From Loktanella sp. IMCC34160 (GTDB taxonomy: Bacteria > Pseudomonadota > Alphaproteobacteria > Rhodobacterales > Rhodobacteraceae): 64,000 bases of DNA. A program made the position numbers and the translations under genes. Positions 5,985-15,103 of the stretch are shown here, one piece after another. The notes beneath the pieces are model-generated. The model saw only the letters and a program-made list of their open reading frames with translations, had not been told where the DNA came from and did not search any database. Positions within the stretch are counted from its first letter, which is position 1. Each line of letters starts with the position of its first letter. The DNA lies in assembly GCF_004145845.1 (NCBI RefSeq), contig NZ_SELP01000004.1, forward strand, positions 310,001 through 374,000. Direction: 5' to 3'.

Positions 5985-8789
5985 ATGACATTCGAATCCC
6001 GCCTGACCCGCAGCCCCGATCCTTTTGACACCGACCGTGGCGCAGAGGCGCGGGCGCAGTTTTCCGACCTTTCGGCTCCGGTTCAGGGGCTGATCGACGG
6101 GGCGGCCGGGTGCAGCCCCTATCTGTCTGGTCTGCTCTCGCGCGAGGGGGACTGGATTCGCCCCGCCTTCGACGACCCCGAGGGGGCGATGGACGCCCTG
6201 CTGGCAGAGGTCGCCGCGACCCCATACGACAGCCTCGCCCCCGATCTGCGCCGCGCCAAGCGCCGGGTCGCGCTTCTGGCGGGGCTGGCGGATCTTGGCG
6301 GGGTCTGGCCATTGGAACAGGTCACGCAGGCCCTGACGGACTTTGCTGATGCTGCGGTCGATGTCTGTCTGCGGCGCCTGACCGCCGCCCATATCCGGCG
6401 CAAGAAACTGCCCGGTTTCAGCGAAGACGACGCCGAGACCGCCTGTGGCATGGTCGCGCTGGCAATGGGCAAGATGGGCGCGGGAGAGTTGAATTACTCT
6501 TCCGACATCGACCTGATCATGCTGTTCGATCAGGACCGGCTGACCGAAGACACCTATGACGAGGCGCGGATGGGCTTCGTCAAGATCACCCGGCTGATGA
6601 CGGGGATTCTGGCCGATGTGACGGCCGAGGGCTATGTCTTCCGCACCGACCTGCGGCTGCGGCCCGACGCCTCTGTCACGCCGGTCTGCCTGTCGATGGG
6701 GGCGGCGGAAAGCTACTACGAAGGGGTTGGCCGGACGTGGGAACGGGCGGCCTATATCAAGGCCCGTCCCTGTGCGGGCGATATCCACGCGGGCGCGGGG
6801 TTCATCGAAACCCTGCGGCCTTTCATCTGGCGCAAACACCTTGATTTCGCAGCGATTCAGGATGCCCACGACATGCGTCTGCGCATCCGCGATCACAAGG
6901 GGCTGCACGGTCCGCTGTCGCTGGACGGGCACAATATGAAACTTGGCCGCGGCGGCATCCGCGAGATCGAGTTCTTCACCCAGACCCGGCAGTTGATCGC
7001 AGGTGGCCGCGACCCCAAGCTGCGCGTTCGGGGGACGAAGGCGGGGCTTGAGAAGCTCGCGGCGTCCGGTTGGGTGCCCGAAGATCACGCGGCCAAGCTC
7101 TATGACCACTATCGGTTCCACCGCGAGGTCGAACACCGGGTCCAGATGGTCGCCGATCAACAGACCCATCACCTTCCCGCGAACGAGGAAGGCTGGGCGC
7201 GGCTTGCAGCCTTCATGGGCCGGGATGTCAGCGGGCTGCGCCGCGAACTGACCGACCGCATCGAGGATGTGCACGCCCTGACCGAAGGCTTCTTCGCCCC
7301 CGGCCATGCCCGCACCCCGAAAGAGGACTTCGGAGCCGAGATTACCGCCCGCTGGCCCAACTACCCGGCGTTGCGGTCCGCCCGCGCGGTCGAGATTTTC
7401 AATCGCCTTCGGCCCGAGATCATGGGCGCGCTGTCCGAGGCGGCAAAGCCGGAAGAGGCGCTTCTGAATTTCGACGGGTTCCTTGCGGGCCTGCCCGCCG
7501 GGGTGCAGCTGTTTTCCCTGTTCGAGGCAAACCCGCAACTGACCCGGCTGGTAGTCGATGTCTGCGCCACCGCGCCCGCGCTGGCGGCCTATCTGTCGCG
7601 CAACGCCGATGTCTTCGACATGGTGATCGGCGGCGGATTCTTTTCCGACTGGCCGGGGGCCGACGGGCTGGTGGCCAGCCTGACCCGCGCCATGTCAGAG
7701 GCGGCGGATTACGAAGACCGGCTGAACATGGCCCGCCGCTGGATGAAGGAATGGCATTTCCGGGTCGGGGTTCATCACCTGCGAGGTCTGATCGACGCGA
7801 CCGAGGCCGGGCGCCAATACGCCGATATCGCCGAGGCGACGATTGCCGGACTTTGGCCGGTCGTGGTCGAGGATTTCAGCGCCAAGCATGGTGCGCCTCC
7901 GGGGCGGGGCGGGGTCATGCTTGGGATGGGGTCGCTGGGGGCCGCGCGGCTGAACGCCGGGTCGGACCTTGACCTGATCATGATCTATGATGCCGACGGC
8001 GTGGAAGGATCAGAGGGGCGCCGCCCGCTGGCGACCCGGCCCTACTATGCCCGACTGACACAAGCCTTGGTGACGGCGGTTACCGCGCCGATGTCGGACG
8101 GACGATTGTACGAGGTCGACATGCGGCTGCGCCCGTCCGGGCGGCAGGGGCCGGTTGCCACATCCTTTGCAAGCTTTCAGGACTACCAGCGCACAGAGGC
8201 CTGGACATGGGAACACCTTGCCCTGACCCGCGCCCGCCCGATCGCGGGTAATATGGACCTCGGGGCCGAGGTCGAAACCTTCCGGCAGGCCCTGCTGCAG
8301 GACAAGGCTGGCGGGGAAACCGTGCTGGCCGATGTGGCCGATATGCGGGCGCGGATTGCCGCCGCGAAACCGCCACAGGGGGACTGGGACGCCAAGATCG
8401 GGCCGGGGCGGCTGCAGGACGTGGAACTGGCCGCCCAGACTGTTACCCTGCAATCCGGCAGCCCGGCCCGTGAAATAAGGGCCCAATTGGCCGCTGGTGT
8501 CGGTTCTGGACGCCTGAGTGACGCGGATGCAGAGGCGCTTTCGACCGCGGCAGGGCTTTTCTGGCAGCTGCAAGCCTCTGCAAGATTGCTGACGGGCGGG
8601 GAATTAAAACCGGAAGAGCTTGGCGAAGCTGGGCGCAGGCTTATCTTGCGGGAGACAGGGTATGAGACAACGGATCGCTTGCTGGCCGCAATGGGGACGG
8701 TCGCAGAAACGGCGGACGCGGTCATTTCGCGGCTCCTGTCTGGGGTCGCGCGGGAGACGAATGATGACAAGAGCCAAGGATCCGATTGA
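5985..8789 (+). CDS. glnE: Bifunctional glutamine synthetase adenylyltransferase/deadenylylase
   Basis: 934 residues from ATG 5985, close to the 946 of the E. coli enzyme. GlnE attaches AMP to glutamine synthetase, or removes it, in response to PII signalling. Both nucleotidyltransferase domains keep their GSD-type metal site: SSDIDLIMLFD in the N-terminal half (deadenylylase) and GSDLDLIMIYD in the C-terminal half (adenylylase). The linking GlnD_UR_UTase-like helices are present. In-frame starts exist further upstream, but they overlap the divergent ybaK-type gene. The stop codon lies inside the start of the next small gene. Confidence 0.96.
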   Translation: MTFESRLTRSPDPFDTDRGAEARAQFSDLSAPVQGLIDGAAGCSPYLSGLLSREGDWIRPAFDDPEGAMDALLAEVAATPYDSLAPDLRRAKRRVALLAGLADLGGVWPLEQVTQALTDFADAAVDVCLRRLTAAHIRRKKLPGFSEDDAETACGMVALAMGKMGAGELNYSSDIDLIMLFDQDRLTEDTYDEARMGFVKITRLMTGILADVTAEGYVFRTDLRLRPDASVTPVCLSMGAAESYYEGVGRTWERAAYIKARPCAGDIHAGAGFIETLRPFIWRKHLDFAAIQDAHDMRLRIRDHKGLHGPLSLDGHNMKLGRGGIREIEFFTQTRQLIAGGRDPKLRVRGTKAGLEKLAASGWVPEDHAAKLYDHYRFHREVEHRVQMVADQQTHHLPANEEGWARLAAFMGRDVSGLRRELTDRIEDVHALTEGFFAPGHARTPKEDFGAEITARWPNYPALRSARAVEIFNRLRPEIMGALSEAAKPEEALLNFDGFLAGLPAGVQLFSLFEANPQLTRLVVDVCATAPALAAYLSRNADVFDMVIGGGFFSDWPGADGLVASLTRAMSEAADYEDRLNMARRWMKEWHFRVGVHHLRGLIDATEAGRQYADIAEATIAGLWPVVVEDFSAKHGAPPGRGGVMLGMGSLGAARLNAGSDLDLIMIYDADGVEGSEGRRPLATRPYYARLTQALVTAVTAPMSDGRLYEVDMRLRPSGRQGPVATSFASFQDYQRTEAWTWEHLALTRARPIAGNMDLGAEVETFRQALLQDKAGGETVLADVADMRARIAAAKPPQGDWDAKIGPGRLQDVELAAQTVTLQSGSPAREIRAQLAAGVGSGRLSDADAEALSTAAGLFWQLQASARLLTGGELKPEELGEAGRRLILRETGYETTDRLLAAMGTVAETADAVISRLLSGVARETNDDKSQGSD

Positions 8790-9039
8790 TCCGCGGGGCC
8801 TGATCCGCGAAGCCTACCGGATCGAAGGGATCAGCGCGCCGGAATGCCGGTCGATCTTCTTCGACTGGGCGCTGGGCATCCCGGTGGATTCCAATACGGA
8901 CGAGATGGTCCGTGCGCTTCTGGCACGCTATGCCGACGAACCGGCGGACCACCCGATGACCGAAACCCTGAAGGCCGCGCTGGACAAAGCCAACGCGCCA
9001 CGCCGCAGGGGTGGACGGGCCGCGCGGGCCCGGGATTAG
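8761..9039 (+). CDS. Small conserved protein downstream of glnE
   Basis: 92 residues from ATG 8761 (a second ATG follows at once), after GGGAGACGA, a good ribosome-binding site. It overlaps the end of glnE by 29 bases, so it is probably translationally coupled. The sequence is helical and acidic (YRIEGISAPECRSIFFDWALG) with a very basic tail RRRGGRAARARD. I recognise no domain. Small proteins of this kind follow glnE in related bacteria, but no function is known. A repeat palindrome lies 33 bases after its stop. Confidence 0.72.
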   Translation: MMTRAKDPIDPRGLIREAYRIEGISAPECRSIFFDWALGIPVDSNTDEMVRALLARYADEPADHPMTETLKAALDKANAPRRRGGRAARARD

Positions 9040-9071
9040 GATATAAGGCAGAACGTCGCGAACGGTGGGCG

Positions 9072-9095
9072 CAAGGTGGGTCCTGACCCACCTTG
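9072..9095. repeat. Dispersed palindrome, copy 1
   Basis: CAAGGTGGGTC-CT-GACCCACCTTG, an 11-bp perfect stem, between the convergent ends of the small glnE-linked gene and eda. It belongs to the GGTGGGT/ACCCACC family found twelve times in this window and is placed to act as a bidirectional terminator. Confidence 0.85.
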
Positions 9096-9104
9096 ACCGA
9101 TCAT

Positions 9105-9746
9105 TCAGCGGGGCAGGCGGGCCGCCTCGGCGGCCAGTGCGGTGATCCCGTCCCAGTCGCCTGCCGTGACCATGTCTTTCGGGGCGACCCAGCTGCCGCC
9201 GACGCAGAGCGTGTTCGACAACCCAAGGTAATCGCCCGCATTCTTCAGGCTGATCCCGCCGGTCGGGCAGAACTTGACCTGCGGCAGCGGGGCGCCAATG
9301 GCCTTGAGCGCCGGTGCGCCGCCGTTGGCCTCGGCCGGAAAGAATTTCTGCACGGTGTAGCCGCGTTCCAGAAGACGCATCACCTCGGACGAGGTCGCCG
9401 CGCCGGGCAGCAGCGGCAATTCATTCGCTTCGCAGGCGTCCAGCAGACGGTCGGTCGCGCCCGGCGAGACGCCAAAGCTGGCCCCGGCTCGCTTCGCGGC
9501 TTCCACATCTGCGGAGGTCAGAAGGGTGCCCGCGCCGACAACGCCGCCCTCGACTTTTGCCATCTCTGCAATCGCCTCCAGCGCGGCGGGGGTGCGCAGG
9601 GTCACTTCCAGCGCCGGAAGCCCGCCCGCGACCAGCGCGCGCGCCAGCCCTTCGGCCTGACCTGCATCGTCGATCACAAGGACCGGAACGACCGGGGCCA
9701 GTTCGCAGACTTTGCGGGCCAGTTCAGATGCCTGTTGAGTTGTCAT
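9105..9746 (-). CDS. eda: KDPG aldolase (Entner-Doudoroff pathway)
   Basis: 213 residues from ATG 9746. The enzyme splits 2-keto-3-deoxy-6-phosphogluconate into pyruvate and glyceraldehyde 3-phosphate. The Schiff-base lysine lies in VQKFFPAEANGG, and the phosphate-binding CPTGGIS motif is intact. EVTLRTPAALEAI carries the catalytic glutamate region. It begins 16 bases after edd ends, so edd-eda is an operon and its product completes the pathway for Edd. Transcription ends at the palindrome 9072-9095. Confidence 0.96.
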   Translation of the reverse strand: MTTQQASELARKVCELAPVVPVLVIDDAGQAEGLARALVAGGLPALEVTLRTPAALEAIAEMAKVEGGVVGAGTLLTSADVEAAKRAGASFGVSPGATDRLLDACEANELPLLPGAATSSEVMRLLERGYTVQKFFPAEANGGAPALKAIGAPLPQVKFCPTGGISLKNAGDYLGLSNTLCVGGSWVAPKDMVTAGDWDGITALAAEAARLPR

Positions 9747-9762
9747 ATCTCGGTCTCCAATG

Positions 9763-11565
9763 TCAAAGGATCGTGCAGGCGCCGTCGGCGGCAAGCCCGA
9801 CGTTCCGGCGGAAGGTTTCAAACAGTTCGCGCCCGACGCCGTTGCCATTTCCGGTCAGATCGGCGGGGGCCGGGGTCCGCCCGGTCAGGTCGGCCAGTAC
9901 GTCCAGCGTGCCCTTGGTGGCATCAAGCCGGATCACGTCGCCATCCTGCACCAGCGCCAGCGGCCCGCCATCGGCGGCCTCAGGGCAGACATGGATCGCG
10001 GCGGGCACCTTGCCGGACGCGCCCGACATCCGCCCGTCGGTCACCAGTGCGACCTTCAGCCCCCGGTCCTGCAACACGGCAAGCGTCGGCGTCAGCGAAT
10101 GCAGTTCCGGCATCCCGTTGGATTTCGGGCCCTGGTAGCGGACCACCACGATGGTGTCCTCGGTAAACTCGCCGTTCTTGAAGGCGGTCTTTACGTCGGC
10201 CTGATCGTGGAACACGCGGGCCTTTGCCTCGACAATATGGCGTTCCTCGGCCACGGCAGAAGTCTTGATGACCCCGCGCCCAAGGTTGCCCGACAGTTGG
10301 GTCAGGCCGCCATGGGCATGGAACGGGTCCGACGCGGGGCGCAGGATCTTGTCATTCAGGCTGACCTTTGTGCCCGGCACATAGGTCACGCGCCCGTCCT
10401 TCAACTGCGGCTCTTGCGTGTAATGTTCCAGCCCGTCGCCGACCACGGTCTTGGTGTCGGGATGCAACAGACCGGCGTTCAGCAGATCGCCGATCATATA
10501 ACCCAGGCCGCCAGCGGCGTGGAAATGGTTCACGTCGGCCAGCCCGTTGGGATAGACCTTTGCCATCAGCGGTGTGACCTCGGACAGGTCATGGAAATCC
10601 TCAAGGTCAAGGATCACACCGGCGGCCCGGGCCATGGCGGGCAGGTGCAGAACAAGGTTCGTCGAGCCGCCGGTCGCCATCAGCCCGACAATCCCGTTCA
10701 CGAATGCCTTTTCGTCCAGAATGTCGCTAACCGGGCGGAAGTCGTTGCCCAACGCGGTGATCTCCAGCGCCCGCTCGGCGCCCGCCACCGTCAGCGCATC
10801 GCGCAGCGGCGTGTTCGGGTTGACAAAGGACGACCCCGGCAGGTGGAGCCCCATGAATTCCATCAGCATCTGGTTGGTGTTGGCGGTGCCGTAGAAGGTG
10901 CAGGTGCCCGGCCCGTGATAACTGGCCATTTCCGCCTTCATCAGCTCTTCGCGGCCGATTTCTCCGGTCGCGAACTTCTGGCGGATCTTGGCCTTTTCGT
11001 CGTTCGGCAGGCCCGACGGCATCGGCCCCGCAGGCAGGAACACCGAGGGGATATAGCCGAAGGTCGCGGCGGCAATGATCAGCCCCGGCACGATCTTGTC
11101 GCAGACCCCAAGGTAGAGGGCGGCGTCAAACACATTGTGCGACAGGCCCACCCCGGCGGACAGCGCGATCACGTCGCGGGAAAACAGCGACAGCTCCATC
11201 CCCGTTTGCCCCTGCGTGACCCCGTCACACATCGCAGGCACCCCGCCCGCGACCTGCGCGGTCGCCCCAGCGGCCCGGGCAGCGGCCCGGATCAGGTCGG
11301 GATAACGTTCATAGGGCTGATGCGCCGACAGCATGTCGTTATAGGCGGTGATGATCCCGATATTCGGAGCCTTGTCGGCGCTCAGGGTCGGCTTGTCATC
11401 GCCCATCGCGGCATAGGCATGGGCAAGGTTGCCACAGGACAGATGCGCCCGGCGCGGGCCTTCGGCGGCAGCGCGGGCCATGGTGTCGAGATAGGTTTTC
11501 CGCGTGCGTTCACTGCGGGCGCGGATCCTGTCGGTCACGGCGGCGATGGTGGCATTCAGCGGCAT
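9763..11565 (-). CDS. edd: 6-phosphogluconate dehydratase
   Basis: 600 residues from ATG 11565 ([10 protein letters not shown]), matching the 603-residue E. coli enzyme; a start seven codons upstream is possible but less likely. The enzyme dehydrates 6-phosphogluconate to KDPG. The Fe-S cluster cysteines typical of the IlvD/Edd family are visible in [18 protein letters not shown] and [20 protein letters not shown] and [13 protein letters not shown] are further family motifs. It heads an edd-eda operon. A 16-bp perfect palindrome 44 bases before the start suggests control by a LacI-family regulator. Confidence 0.96.
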   Translation of the reverse strand: MPLNATIAAVTDRIRARSERTRKTYLDTMARAAAEGPRRAHLSCGNLAHAYAAMGDDKPTLSADKAPNIGIITAYNDMLSAHQPYERYPDLIRAAARAAGATAQVAGGVPAMCDGVTQGQTGMELSLFSRDVIALSAGVGLSHNVFDAALYLGVCDKIVPGLIIAAATFGYIPSVFLPAGPMPSGLPNDEKAKIRQKFATGEIGREELMKAEMASYHGPGTCTFYGTANTNQMLMEFMGLHLPGSSFVNPNTPLRDALTVAGAERALEITALGNDFRPVSDILDEKAFVNGIVGLMATGGSTNLVLHLPAMARAAGVILDLEDFHDLSEVTPLMAKVYPNGLADVNHFHAAGGLGYMIGDLLNAGLLHPDTKTVVGDGLEHYTQEPQLKDGRVTYVPGTKVSLNDKILRPASDPFHAHGGLTQLSGNLGRGVIKTSAVAEERHIVEAKARVFHDQADVKTAFKNGEFTEDTIVVVRYQGPKSNGMPELHSLTPTLAVLQDRGLKVALVTDGRMSGASGKVPAAIHVCPEAADGGPLALVQDGDVIRLDATKGTLDVLADLTGRTPAPADLTGNGNGVGRELFETFRRNVGLAADGACTIL

Positions 11566-11608
11566 TTCATAGGTCCTTCGGGTCAATTCGGGCCGGGTCT
11601 AGCAGGTC

Positions 11609-11624
11609 TTGTTAGCGCTAACAA
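11609..11624 (-). promoter_or_regulatory. LacI-type operator upstream of edd
   Basis: TTGTTAGCGCTAACAA is a perfect 16-bp palindrome with the central CG step typical of LacI/GalR-family operators. It lies 44 bases before the edd start codon. A repressor of sugar-acid or glucose catabolism is expected; none is encoded in this window. Confidence 0.75.
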
Positions 11625-11818
11625 CCCGTGATTTCGTCTTGGGGCCGGTCAGTTTTGCCGCAGGGGTGGGGCTGAATCGTTGCCCAAAAGACTCACATTC
11701 CCTGCCTTTTCATCAAATTGGACCGGCTTGGCCACATTCCTGCCCCGTTCCAAGCGGAAGGATGAAGTCAGCCGATTGGGGGGCCAACAACTTGGGGCAG
11801 AAGCCCCGGAGGACAGAA

Positions 11819-12490
11819 ATGAAACTTCTGCGCATCGTTGCACTCGCAGCCCTTGGCCTTGGCGTGGCCGGCTGTTCCTCGGTCGATACTGTAACACGAA
11901 ACCAGCCTGTCAGCGAACCGCTTGCGGCGCCTGCGGACATTGAACGGTCCTATACCGTGACCAATGTGGTCGCCATGGTCCCGTCGAACCTGAAGGCATC
12001 GGAACGCAACGGGTATTACCCGATGGCCGATATTGTCTGGCGCGGTGATCCGATCGGCAACCGGCACATGCAGCTGGCCCAGCTTTTCGAAACGGCCGCC
12101 GCGCGTCATGCCGAAACCCTGCAAGGCGATATCCCGGTCGTGGCCGAAGTGGTGCTGAACCGGTTCCACGGCGTGACCGAGCGGACCCGGTTCTCGGTGG
12201 GCGGTGTCTATAACGTTGTCTTCACGCTGACGGTCCGCCATGCGGAAACCGGGGCGATCATCGAAGGGCCGCGTCAGGTCGTGGCCAATCTTCCCGCACC
12301 CGGTGGCGAAGCCGCCCTTGCGCTGGAACACGCAGGCCAGACCGAAAAGGTCCGGATGACCGACTTCCTGACCACCGTTCTTGCCCGCGAACTTGGCGCT
12401 GGCCCGGCCGAGGTTGCCCCGGTCCCGGTGCCCGGCGACGACGACTTGATCGTCTCGCAGGCGATGCTGCAAACAGGCGTCTTCCGCTAG
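11819..12490 (+). CDS. DUF6778-like lipoprotein
   Basis: 223 residues from ATG 11819, preceded by CCGGAGGACAGAA. The lipoprotein signal is MKLLRIVALAALGLGVAGC with the lipobox VAGC (C19). The mature part (SYTVTNVVAMVPSNLKAS, GDIPVVAEVVLNRFHGVTER, RFSVGGVYNVVFTLTV) looks like one beta-rich domain. It resembles DUF6778 lipoproteins of Rhodobacterales, whose function is unknown. It stands between edd, which is divergent, and the methyltransferase gene 26 bases downstream. A longer in-frame start at 11609 would remove the signal peptide from the N-terminus. Confidence 0.83.
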   Translation: MKLLRIVALAALGLGVAGCSSVDTVTRNQPVSEPLAAPADIERSYTVTNVVAMVPSNLKASERNGYYPMADIVWRGDPIGNRHMQLAQLFETAAARHAETLQGDIPVVAEVVLNRFHGVTERTRFSVGGVYNVVFTLTVRHAETGAIIEGPRQVVANLPAPGGEAALALEHAGQTEKVRMTDFLTTVLARELGAGPAEVAPVPVPGDDDLIVSQAMLQTGVFR

Positions 12491-12516
12491 TCCCGGAAAC
12501 CCATTAGGAGGGGGCC

Positions 12517-13713
12517 ATGACGCACCCCTCCTATCCCACCATCCGTCTCATGCCCAAGGCAGATGCCCGCGCCATCCGGCACGGGTTCCCTTGGGTCTAC
12601 GCCAATGAACTGATGACCGATCGCCGGACCCGCGCGCTTGCGCCCGGGTCTGTTGCCGTTCTGGAATCGGCGGACCGGCAGCCCATGGGGCTGGTCGCCG
12701 TAACGCCCGAAAGCAAGATCATCGCCCGGATGCTGGACCGCGATCCGCAGGCCGTAATCGACGAAGACTGGTTCGCCGCCCGCATTGCGCGGGCGCTGGC
12801 GCATCGGGACCGGATCTATGACGCGCCCTTCTATCGTCTGGTCCATGCCGAGGCCGATGGCCTGCCCGGCGTGATCATCGACCGGTTCGGGGATGTGGCA
12901 GTGGTCCAACCCAACGCCGCCTGGGCCGACGCGCGGGCCGATCTGCTGGTCGCGGCGCTTGCACGGGTGGCCGGAGTAACGACCGTGGTCCTGAACGGCA
13001 CCGGCCGCGCCCGCGCGCTGGAAGGCCTGCCCGAGGAAACCCGTGTCGCGCTGGGCACTGCGCCCGACGCCCCAATCCCGGTGCCGATGAACGGGGCCAC
13101 CTATATGGCCGATGTGATGGGCGGCCAGAAAACCGGCCTGTTCTTCGACCAGCGGCCCAATCACGCTTTTGCCGCCAGCCTGTCGCGCGGGGCGCGGGTG
13201 CTGGATGTGTTCAGCCACGTCGGCGGGTTCTCCCTTGCCGCGCTGGCCAATGGCGCGGACAGCGCCCTTGCGGTCGACGGATCGGCTCCGGCGCTCGACC
13301 TTGCCGCGCAGGGGGCCGCCGCCTCTGGCGTCGCGGACCGGTTTCAGACCCGGCAGGGCGATGCCTTCGATACGCTGACCGCGCTGGCCGACGAAGGGCA
13401 GACCTTTGACGTGGTCATCTGCGACCCACCCGCGTTTGCACCGTCCAAGAAGGCGCTGGAGGCCGGTCTGCGGGCCTATGAACGGGTGGCGAAACTGGCC
13501 GCGCCTTTGGTGGCCGAGGGCGGCTATCTGGGGCTGTGTTCTTGTTCCCACGCCGCCGACCTGACCAAGTTCCGCAACGCCAGTGCCCGCGGCATTGGCA
13601 AGGCCGGGCGGCGCGGCACCATCGTCCACACCGGGTTTGCCGGGCCGGACCACCCGCTTTTGCCGCAACTGGCCGAAAGCGGTTATCTCAAGGCTGTGTT
13701 CTTCCGGCTATGA
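12517..13713 (+). CDS. Class I SAM-dependent rRNA methyltransferase, RlmI-like
   Basis: 398 residues. An N-terminal PUA-like domain (RHGFPWVYANEL) is followed by the central RlmI domain (ADGLPGVIIDRFGD) and a C-terminal Rossmann methyltransferase. The SAM-binding motif is VLDVFSHVGGFSL and the catalytic motif is VVICDPPAFAPSKK, with CSCSHA later. RlmI makes m5C1962 in 23S rRNA; this protein has the full architecture, but the exact target is inferred. Its stop overlaps the start of the PIN-domain gene (ATGA), so both are translated from one mRNA. Confidence 0.92.
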   Translation: MTHPSYPTIRLMPKADARAIRHGFPWVYANELMTDRRTRALAPGSVAVLESADRQPMGLVAVTPESKIIARMLDRDPQAVIDEDWFAARIARALAHRDRIYDAPFYRLVHAEADGLPGVIIDRFGDVAVVQPNAAWADARADLLVAALARVAGVTTVVLNGTGRARALEGLPEETRVALGTAPDAPIPVPMNGATYMADVMGGQKTGLFFDQRPNHAFAASLSRGARVLDVFSHVGGFSLAALANGADSALAVDGSAPALDLAAQGAAASGVADRFQTRQGDAFDTLTALADEGQTFDVVICDPPAFAPSKKALEAGLRAYERVAKLAAPLVAEGGYLGLCSCSHAADLTKFRNASARGIGKAGRRGTIVHTGFAGPDHPLLPQLAESGYLKAVFFRL

Positions 13714-14264
13714 GGGTGCTGCTGGACGCCTGCGTACTGTATCCGACGGTGATGCGCGAGGTGCTGATCGGGGTGGCAGAGACGGGCGTCTATCAGCCGC
13801 GCTGGTCGGACCGCATCCTTGAAGAATGGGCGCGGGCCACGATCAAGCTTGGCCCCGGGGCCGAGGAGATCGCGCGGGGCGAAATCGCCAGCCTGACCGC
13901 CCGCTTCCCCGAGGCCGCCGTTCGCGTGCCTGACGGGATGGAGCGGCGGTTCTGGTTACCCGATCCAAACGATGTGCACGTTCTGGCCGCCGCCGTGGCG
14001 GGCAGTTGTGACATGATCCTGACACTGAACGCCGCCGACTTCCCCCGCGCCACCCTGGCCGAGGAAGGGCTGGCCCGGCGGGCCCCGGACGAGTTTCTGA
14101 TGCACCTCTGGCCGGATCATGAACCGGTCCTGCGGCAGGTCGGGGCAGGGGTTCTGGCCACGGCAAGGCGGCTTTCGGGCGAAGACTGGACGATCCGGGC
14201 GCTGATGAAAAAGGCCCGCCTGCCGCGTCTTGGAAAGGCCCTCGGGCAGGGGGTGGTGGGTTAA
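13710..14264 (+). CDS. PIN-domain protein
   Basis: 184 residues. It starts with LLDACVLYPTVMRE, containing the first acidic residue of a PIN nuclease. Later acidic positions are in RILEEWAR and DPNDVHVLAAAV, and there is TLNAADFP. PIN domains are metal-dependent RNases, often toxins. No antitoxin gene is next to it, and the ATGA overlap with the rRNA methyltransferase suggests a housekeeping RNA role instead; that is inference. The last residues VVG and the TAA stop (14262-14264) are encoded by the repeat palindrome that begins here. Confidence 0.8.
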   Translation: MRVLLDACVLYPTVMREVLIGVAETGVYQPRWSDRILEEWARATIKLGPGAEEIARGEIASLTARFPEAAVRVPDGMERRFWLPDPNDVHVLAAAVAGSCDMILTLNAADFPRATLAEEGLARRAPDEFLMHLWPDHEPVLRQVGAGVLATARRLSGEDWTIRALMKKARLPRLGKALGQGVVG

Positions 14265-14339
14265 AACCCACCTTACTTTTTCATCGCTCTTCTTGCCCGG
14301 CGCCCCTGAATTGTAAGGTGGGTTTTAACCCACCACCCC
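14250..14339. repeat. Inverted pair of dispersed palindromes (copies 2 and 3)
   Basis: GGTGGGTTAAAACCCACC at 14255-14272 and GGTGGGTTTTAACCCACC at 14317-14334 are each palindromes. With their flanks they form a longer inverted repeat of about 27 bp (GGGGTGGTGGGTT... against its complement), enclosing about 36 bases. The pair lies between the convergent PIN and M48-protease genes and could fold as one long hairpin. The first copy supplies the PIN stop codon. Confidence 0.88.
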
Positions 14340-14343
14340 TCGG

Positions 14344-15027
14344 TCAGACGCCCCACTTGGCCTCGTTCGCTTCGATCGCGGCGATCCGCTTGTCAGACTT
14401 GGGGTGCGACAAAAGCCAGGCAGGCATTGCCGCGCCGCGCGCGCCGGTCAGCGTCTCCAACTTGCGGAACAGGGATTTCTGTGGCGCGGTCCCAAGGCCG
14501 GCCTTGGTCATCAGGGCAGAGGCATAGGCGTCGGCCTCGAACTCATCCGACTGGGACAGCCGCGCCATCACCAGTGACATCACGAACCCCGCCACCATCG
14601 GCCCCAGCCCCGGCAGAAACCGGTTCAGCACCACGGCAAGCGCGGTGCGCAGCGCGTTCTGGCCGGAAAAGTCGATCATCCGGCGGCGGGTGTGGCCAAG
14701 CGCGGTATGGCCAAGCTCATGGGCGATGACGCTGGCCATCTCTTCGGCGCTGACCTCGCCCTTGCGGAATTTCTCGTAGAACCCCCGGGTGATGAAGATG
14801 CGCCCATCGGGGGCGGCCAGCCCGTTGACCGGGTCGATTTCATAGATGTGAACCTTGATCCGGGGCAGGTCCAGCGCTCGCGCCATCCGGTCGATCACCG
14901 GCTTCAGGGCCGGGTCCACCAATTCCGTCGACCGCGCGTCCAGCTCGGCCCGAAGCCGCCAGGCGGAGAACCGGTACATCACGACGCCATAGAGGACGGC
15001 AAGAAGGATGGGCAGAAATTTTACCAT
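14344..15027 (-). CDS. M48-family membrane-anchored metalloprotease
   Basis: 227 residues. An N-terminal hydrophobic anchor (FLPILLAVLYGVVMY) is followed by the protease domain with the zinc motif HELGH and the third-ligand region SDEFEADAYA. A second hydrophobic stretch (FLPGLGPMVAGFVMSLVM) may also contact the membrane. It is a short M48 member, between HtpX-like and Ste24-like proteins. A quality-control role at the membrane is likely from the family. It ends 5 bases from the inverted repeat pair that also follows the PIN gene. Confidence 0.9.
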   Translation of the reverse strand: MVKFLPILLAVLYGVVMYRFSAWRLRAELDARSTELVDPALKPVIDRMARALDLPRIKVHIYEIDPVNGLAAPDGRIFITRGFYEKFRKGEVSAEEMASVIAHELGHTALGHTRRRMIDFSGQNALRTALAVVLNRFLPGLGPMVAGFVMSLVMARLSQSDEFEADAYASALMTKAGLGTAPQKSLFRKLETLTGARGAAMPAWLLSHPKSDKRIAAIEANEAKWGV

Positions 15028-15103
15028 GGGTCAGATATGGGGCGCGGGCCTGCCGCCGCAAGGGCGGCATTGCCCATCTGGCCATCCCCGGACGCGCATT
15101 CCG

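Noticed and set aside
5940-7538. Long minus-strand frame opposite glnE
   Set aside because: Antisense shadow of a GC-rich gene; no motif and no ribosome-binding site. The same holds for frames opposite edd (9760-11631), ftsZ (37268-39097), glyoxylate-type oxidase and others.
13710-14264. Toxin-antitoxin system around the PIN protein
   Set aside because: There is no small antitoxin gene; the gene is coupled by ATGA overlap to an rRNA methyltransferase instead.
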